NCBI GenBank assembly: GCA_030068145.1 | Contig: JAPJBO010000484.1 | Coordinates: 1 to 64,000 of the forward strand | DNA from: Diplonema papillatum | Lineage: Eukaryota; Euglenozoa; Diplonemea; Diplonemida; Diplonemidae | Direction of reading: 5' to 3' | DNA length: 64,000 nt | In this document: in pieces, positions 59,545-64,000 of the stretch | Layout: each line of letters starts with the position of its first letter | Position numbering within the stretch: the first letter of the stretch is position 1 | The notes under the pieces: generated by a model | Seen by the model: only the letters and a program-made list of their open reading frames with translations | What the model was told of the DNA's origin: nothing | The model's database searches: none | Program-made: the position numbers and the translations under genes

Positions 59545-59830
59545 TGTGGTCTAACGGGTAGCACACCCACTTGTGGTTCTGGGGGTACTTGGTTCGATTC
59601 CTCCGAACAGTGTTTTTTTGGGGGCCCGAAAATCGGCCGGAAAACGTCTAAAGTGCCATCTGGGGGTCAGATTTTTGGCTATATCGAGTTCCAAAAAGGT
59701 GCCGATACACGCCGAGGATAGCTCTTTCCATCCCAAAAAAGAATTCCGAATTTTGCTCAAAATTTGGCCTAAACATGGCGGATCGCACGAAGCAAAATCT
59801 ATGACACGTTTTCGTGGAATGAGTCATATA
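59545..59830 (+). mobile_element. SINE-like module 2 with tRNA-like head
   Basis: The head at 59548-59604 has box A (TGGTCTAACGG) and box B (GGTTCGATTCC), both close to the RNA polymerase III consensus, with TTGTGGT where an anticodon loop (GTG, histidine-like) would lie. The body 59620-59830 shares GTCAGATTT, GGTGCCGATAC and ACATGGCGGATC with module 1. Confidence 0.45.
59548..59604 (+). tRNA. tRNA-like promoter head, degenerate (His-like anticodon loop)
   Basis: Boxes A and B are good, but the T stem keeps only two pairs and the acceptor stem is lost. A functional tRNA is unlikely. Confidence 0.25.
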
Positions 59831-59884
59831 TAACATGTGCCTGTATGACACGAAGGCTGCATCATGTGAGCCTTCTGGACTGAG

Positions 59885-60229
59885 AGAAGTGGACTTCCTG
59901 TGTGACAACAAGAAAGCATACGACTCGGTCTGCTTCTTTTTCTTCCCGTTCCCACCTGGTCCCTCTTGCCCCCGCTTTCTCTTCGAACTGCTCGCGGGTG
60001 TGGCGGCGACGGTGAGCCTATGCTGGATGTCTTCAACCTGGAGAGCCAGGTAATCCTCGATGAAGTCGACGCATTGCGCCACCTCGGAGTCTCGCTTGAA
60101 CTGCAGCGAGGCCAAGGCTTCGGCCAAATACCTCGGGAAGTGCAGCTGTGCGGGCTCGCAGAGGGCCATCTGCGCCCTCCAGGCTTTAACTTTTTCGGCC
60201 CCTGTGGCGGTGTTTGAAACTCGGATCAA
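59885..60229 (-). CDS. Hypothetical protein fragment with bipartite basic signal
   Basis: The minus-strand frame reads LHFPRYLAEALASLQFKRDS, VAQCVDFIEDYLALQVEDIQ and SSKRKRGQEGPGGNGKKKKQ before running into the SINE-like module. The first half looks helical and acidic, the second basic. The 5' limit is not clear and no family is recognised. Confidence 0.3.
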
Positions 60230-60374
60230 GAATTAAAGATTCTAAACAAAAGTTCTCTAAGAGTGGGACGAGGCATGGAGTACTTGCTGTGCTGCAGGTA
60301 CTGTTTGAGAAGTGCTACATGCATCTGCAATGCAATGCACGGTATTTGTTACGGTAATTTTCGTCTGTTCAGGT

Positions 60375-60630
60375 CTTGCACATTTCTGGTATACACTTCC
60401 AAGTGTATCAGAGTTTGCCCAACTCCTTCCCGGTTTTGGACCAGCTTTGTCACGTTCGGCTCAGTCTTTGGGACAAGCGACCTAAGGAAGATTTTGAAGA
60501 TTTTGTCCGTGCTCTCTTTCGAGTTTACAATGCATTGTTACTGCGAAAACAACAGATGTGGCTGCATAGCCAGCCTTTTCGTGCAGAAAACGCAGAACAC
60601 AGAACTCGTTGTGACAACGGTCACCTCTGA
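60375..60630 (+). CDS. Possible short exon
   Basis: After an acceptor-like TTTTCGTCTGTTCAG at 60372 a forward frame reads PNSFPVLDQLCHVRLSLWDK, RPKEDFEDFVRALFRVYNAL and ends at 60630. Composition is protein-like, but the other two frames are also open for part of it. Confidence 0.2.
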
Positions 60631-60719
60631 TGCAACTTTGACAAGGTTGAATATTCTTCTTCCGGTCATGCTTTGGACAGGCAAGGAGGTGCAGCCCTTC
60701 CTTATTTGAGTTAAAGTTC

Positions 60720-61080
60720 GCTTGAGATTCCGGGTTTTAGGGTCTCCGTGTGACCGTTCATGAGTGGGTTCTCTTAGAGCAAGAAAGGGCTGGGTTGTAT
60801 ATTTGGTGCACGCTTTCGTTATGGGTTATGGCTAACCATGTCCGGGACTGTTTGTGACCGACACCAAGTACATTCCTTCGCGGAGTGTAGTCTTGGGCCC
60901 CCCACGTTCTACAAGTTGAGCATTGAGTTCTTTAAGGTGCAAGTGCCATCAAGGCAGGCGAGCACTGGTAGTTGAGCAGGGGTTGCCTTGTAGCCCGTAC
61001 CGGTCTGTCCGCGTTTTTACGTATTTTCTCGTAGAGCAGTGCTTGGGTTTCGTGACACTTGCGGCACTTCACGTGGTGCG
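60720..61080. other. No supported gene
   Basis: Contains another copy of the loose motif AAGTTCGCTTGAGATTCCGG (60713) and nothing else I can identify. Confidence 0.35.
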
Positions 61081-61084
61081 GGTT

Positions 61085-61480
61085 GTTTCCGCCTTAATCC
61101 CCGCCCATCACACTTTTTCGGTCGAAGATTGTTTTCGAGGTTTGTTGCGTTTCGGGGTCTAATGTGCCCGAAATTTGCGTTTTTCGCGGAGTTTCTCAGT
61201 ATCTCGCGTTGGGCACCACGTAAAACGGAGTCGGGGGAGTCTCCCCCCCCGGGTACTGGCGCTAAACTGGTTGCTACCACACGCCGAACTCAGCATCACC
61301 AGAACCCGAACTTTGCTTCGCCCGCACTTTGCTTTGCTTCACCAGAACTTAGCTTCGCCCGAACTCAGCTGCGCCCGAACTTTGCTTCGCCCGACCAGAA
61401 ATTTGCATCACCAACTTAGCATCGCCCGAACTTAGCTGTTCCCGAACTTTAACAGCTGCCTCCAGTCTCGCCCCGCGCCG
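61085..61480 (+). repeat. Inverted partner of the 34640-35330 minisatellite and SINE-like body
   Basis: The segment 61100-61240 is the reverse complement (about 85 percent by eye) of 35215-35330, and 61290-61450 is the same 15-17 base minisatellite on the other strand (CGAACTTTGCTTCGCC). CGCCGGCCTTTAGCCGAGCG near 61480 matches 34607-34625 in reverse. Confidence 0.7.
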
Positions 61481-61599
61481 GCCTTTAGCCGAGCGCACGT
61501 ACTTTTTGGTTACCGGTATATATTATTGTGCGCTTGTGGTGGTATGATCCTGTACAGCTAATTCCAGAAAGTTGAAGGCTTCACAACGCTGCCCTCTCC

Positions 61600-61974
61600 T
61601 CAGTTTGAGAAAAGAGCCTGACCTGTGAGCTGGCGCAAGCACTGTTGCACAAACGTGACGGTGCCCTTTGAGCCCTTCCCGGCGATGCTGTCGAAGGGCG
61701 CGCTGAGGACCGACTGCAACTTCTGGTTCATGCCTCGAGCGGAGCTGGGGGAGAGGCCCAGTGTGCCGACTTGGTACAGAAACCCGCGAAGCAGCCCTAC
61801 TGCAGATTGGGCGACGATGGCGGTGGTGTCCTTGGCCGAAAACTTGTGCAGCAGGGCCGCCGCGCTGGCACGCAGGCCGTTCGGTGTAGGATCTGCCGCG
61901 GAGCCGACGACGTACTCAATAGAAAGCATCGGGATCGCGAGGTTCTGCTTGTAGCAGATCTCGACCAGTTCCAT
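61600..61974 (-). CDS. Hypothetical protein, C-terminal 124 aa
   Basis: The minus-strand frame ends at 61600 and reads MELVEICYKQNLAIPMLSIE, LRASAAALLHKFSAKDTTA, IVAQSAVGLLRGFLYQVGTL and FDSIAGKGSKGTVTFVQQC. It is an alanine/leucine-rich helical sequence with a clean stop, more protein-like than its surroundings. The start is unknown (the frame may be an exon); no family is recognised. Confidence 0.35.
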   Translation of the reverse strand: MELVEICYKQNLAIPMLSIEYVVGSAADPTPNGLRASAAALLHKFSAKDTTAIVAQSAVGLLRGFLYQVGTLGLSPSSARGMNQKLQSVLSAPFDSIAGKGSKGTVTFVQQCLRQLTGQALFSN

Positions 61975-61999
61975 CGCTGTTTTAGCATTTATTGTGGTT

Positions 62000-62510
62000 T
62001 AAAGGTTCGGTGTTTTACGATCTCCGGTTGACCATTGAGGCTGGGTGTCGGGAAGCGAAAGGGATGTAGACATATTTTCCCCATGTTAACTACCACTAGC
62101 CAAGTTTGTGACAGTGTGACCGACACCAAAAACAAATACGCTGTGAATAGTCTTGGGCTTAGGTACTTCGAAATGCGGGAGCGGTTGTGGACACACTCTG
62201 CAGAACACATATGGTGGTGGCAGAAACGCATCGGAGATGCTCTTGAAGAACACCGGGGCCGGTGCACACTCGAGGATACATGCTTTGCACTGCCAACATT
62301 TAGTCGCACGGCAAGCCTGGCTTGGCACGATGTGTCACGATAGCATAGCAAACAGTGTGTCAGTGTGTGTTCACGATGCTGGAAACTTGAATGAAGGCAC
62401 GCATTTCTGAGTACATGTGATAAGCCCACGAAAAGTGAACAGGATCTGGCACAAATACAACACAGGAGAGAGCAACGGGCCCCTCGAGATCAAGGACAAC
62501 AACAACCCTT
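62000..62510. other. No supported gene
   Basis: Overlapping open frames on both strands, none with motifs. It begins with a GTTTAAAGGTTCGG motif that recurs loosely at 63772. Confidence 0.3.
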
Positions 62511-62514
62511 CCGA

Positions 62515-62795
62515 GCCCCAGTGCACACTGCTCGTCCAGCTCTGGGTCATCTAGCATGATTTTTGGTGAACTACTCCTGTCCTGCAGCAGGGGTTGTACT
62601 TTTTTCCCCGGAAACAAAGCACCATTTTTCGGACTTTCCTGAAGGCAACCTGCAGGCAACGAATGTCCAAAAGTGACAGCACCCACAAAAATCTGTTGAC
62701 AGAGCGCCATAGCAAGAGCTTCTCATCCAGTTCTGTATCATCAAGCATGAGTCGTGGTGAAAAGGAACGCGCCCGCCCTGCAGTAGCAGAGAGCG
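62515..62795. repeat. Direct repeat of about 65 bases
   Basis: TCCAGCTCTGGGTCATCTAGCATGA (62538) and TCCAGTTCTGTATCATCAAGCATGA (62732) start two related modules. On the minus strand each can read MLDD(P/T)ELDE(Q/K). Confidence 0.45.
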
Positions 62796-62939
62796 AGTGC
62801 ACAGCACTTGTAGTCATGGTGTGTGCGTGTATGTGGGTGTGTATGTGTGCCCATAGACATTCACATCCCCACATTTGTCGTTATTTTCCTGCACACATGC
62901 TTAGATCTGGTGACATTTCTTCTTTCTTGCTTTGCGCTG

Positions 62940-63050
62940 TGGTCCGGTAAAAAAATACGTTTTACCGGATTATCTGCCATTTTGTCCTGCGTGCAAAAAC
63001 CGCCCTCGGGACAAAATGACGGATATTTTGGTCCGGTAAAAAATAGTCAT
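62940..63050. repeat. Foldback repeat GGTCCGGTAAAA
   Basis: TCCGGTAAAA (62943) is mirrored as TTTTACCGGA (62961) and repeated directly at 63032. CATTTTGTCC (62978) is mirrored by GGGACAAAATG (63018). It is a compact nested hairpin. Confidence 0.55.
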
Positions 63051-64000
63051 TTTTCGCCACAGAAATTCCATCTAAGGAAGCCACAACCTGCCGACACTCC
63101 TAACACCATGCAAAAAGATCGGTCGAGAGAAAGAATTTGACCTCTTTTTGTGAACCGTCAAAATTTTTAGCCAACCAATTTCATTTTGTTGGCTAAGCGG
63201 AAAACCACAGTTTGCGGCCCTCAAAAAAGTGCAATTTCGCAGGGGGTAGGAGTCATACCGACGGTACGTACGCGGTAGTTTCCATCCCCGAGACACTGGA
63301 GGATCGTCGACAAGTACTTCTGCATCAAGGTGCTTCCGATGCCACTGTCCTGGTTGACTACCTCTTGCGAAGAATCTTGAGATTCGGAGCGCCCAAGTGC
63401 GGCTTTTTCAATGCGTCCTGTGGGTAACTTTTTGATTCAAACACTGACGATCAACAAACGATTTTGTGTTTGTAACGATCCCGACGGCAAGTGGGTGTAT
63501 TTTCGCGCTCCAAACATGTGAGATTCAGCTCGTGAAAAGAGGCTCTCTTGAGAAGGTCGTCCCTGCAAATTAAGCTCACACGGAGGTTCTGCTCTGACGG
63601 AGGTTCTGCTCAGCGCAAGGTCCGATGAGAACTGCCTTGAGAAAGGGAGAAGTAAGAACACGTCTTTGTAACTGATACCACTAGCGCAAGGGAATGTTGA
63701 GCTACTGCCTTAACCCGGGGAAACGAGCTTGGCGGTACAACATGCTTGCCCGGTTTGTATCGTTTATTGTGGTTTAAACATTGTAGAGTTCGCTTTTTCC
63801 GAGTTAAAGTTCGCTTGAAGCGTTTTTAAGTGCCTTTTACTTGAGTCATGTTGCCAAATGACCCCCTCGGTAAATTTGTGGTGGGGTCGTTGTTATTGGT
63901 GCTGGTTTTGAGGGGATAAATGGAAAGTAAGAAATCTTTTTGCGGTGGTCTCCGCTGGCCCCGGTAGTTTGTGCTACCGCCAACTTACACTCATTCCCTT
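63051..64000. other. No supported gene
   Basis: Short frames only. TTTATTGTGGTTTAAA (63763) and AAGTTCGCTTGAAG (63805) recall dispersed motifs at 61985, 60713 and 37128. Confidence 0.35.

Noticed and set aside
62035-62429. Overlapping frames on both strands as genes
   Set aside because: Neither strand shows motifs, sensible start context or a clear composition bias, so no call was made.

Overview
This window looks like nuclear DNA of a eukaryote, very probably a unicellular or algal one; I cannot name the species. The evidence is a tyrosine-recombinase retrotransposon, two non-LTR retrotransposon lineages, hAT-like, PIF/Harbinger-like and pogo-like DNA transposons, tRNA-like heads of short repeats, an ankyrin-coding fragment, and one exon-like piece of a myosin motor domain that ends at a GT-type splice donor. 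No prokaryotic gene arrangement is present. Almost everything recognisable is mobile DNA or its debris, with only scraps of possible host genes.

Positions 1-32235 form an irregular tandem array of one composite repeat. The order in each unit is: tyrosine-recombinase retroelement; a 3' flank holding an ankyrin repeat and a CCHC zinc knuckle on the minus strand; AATAAT-rich arrays; a block with a 122-codon ORF; a short GC-rich block; a block beginning CCTAGTCAGG; then the next retroelement. Three units (A from 1, B from 10672, C from 18283) are nearly identical where they align. They differ by later events: a hAT-like transposon in A (5370-9598, 5-bp target duplication), a PIF/Harbinger-like non-autonomous element in C (23541-25191, TAA duplication), a 5'-truncated LINE in C (25900-30274, 10-bp duplication), and many block deletions. 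The retroelement has inverted terminal repeats and the order gag-like, recombinase, RT-RNase H. Its frame breaks are shared by the copies.

Positions 32236-40520 hold a decayed second tyrosine recombinase, duplicated repeat blocks with an ankyrin-like start, a minisatellite with a tRNA-like module, partial copies of a coiled-coil gene, and the myosin fragment. Positions 40521-44043 and 56236-59032 are two inverted copies of one hAT transposon, each inserted in a run of G or C that is duplicated as an 8-bp target site. Between them lie a pogo-like DDE remnant, a minisatellite, and a head-to-tail array of truncated LINEs (46064-51130) joined through the 10-bp repeat CGATTACACT, which is also found near the ends of the hAT-like element of unit A.

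Positions 51505-64000 are mostly sequence I cannot identify, with foldback repeats, SINE-like modules and a few plausible short coding stretches.
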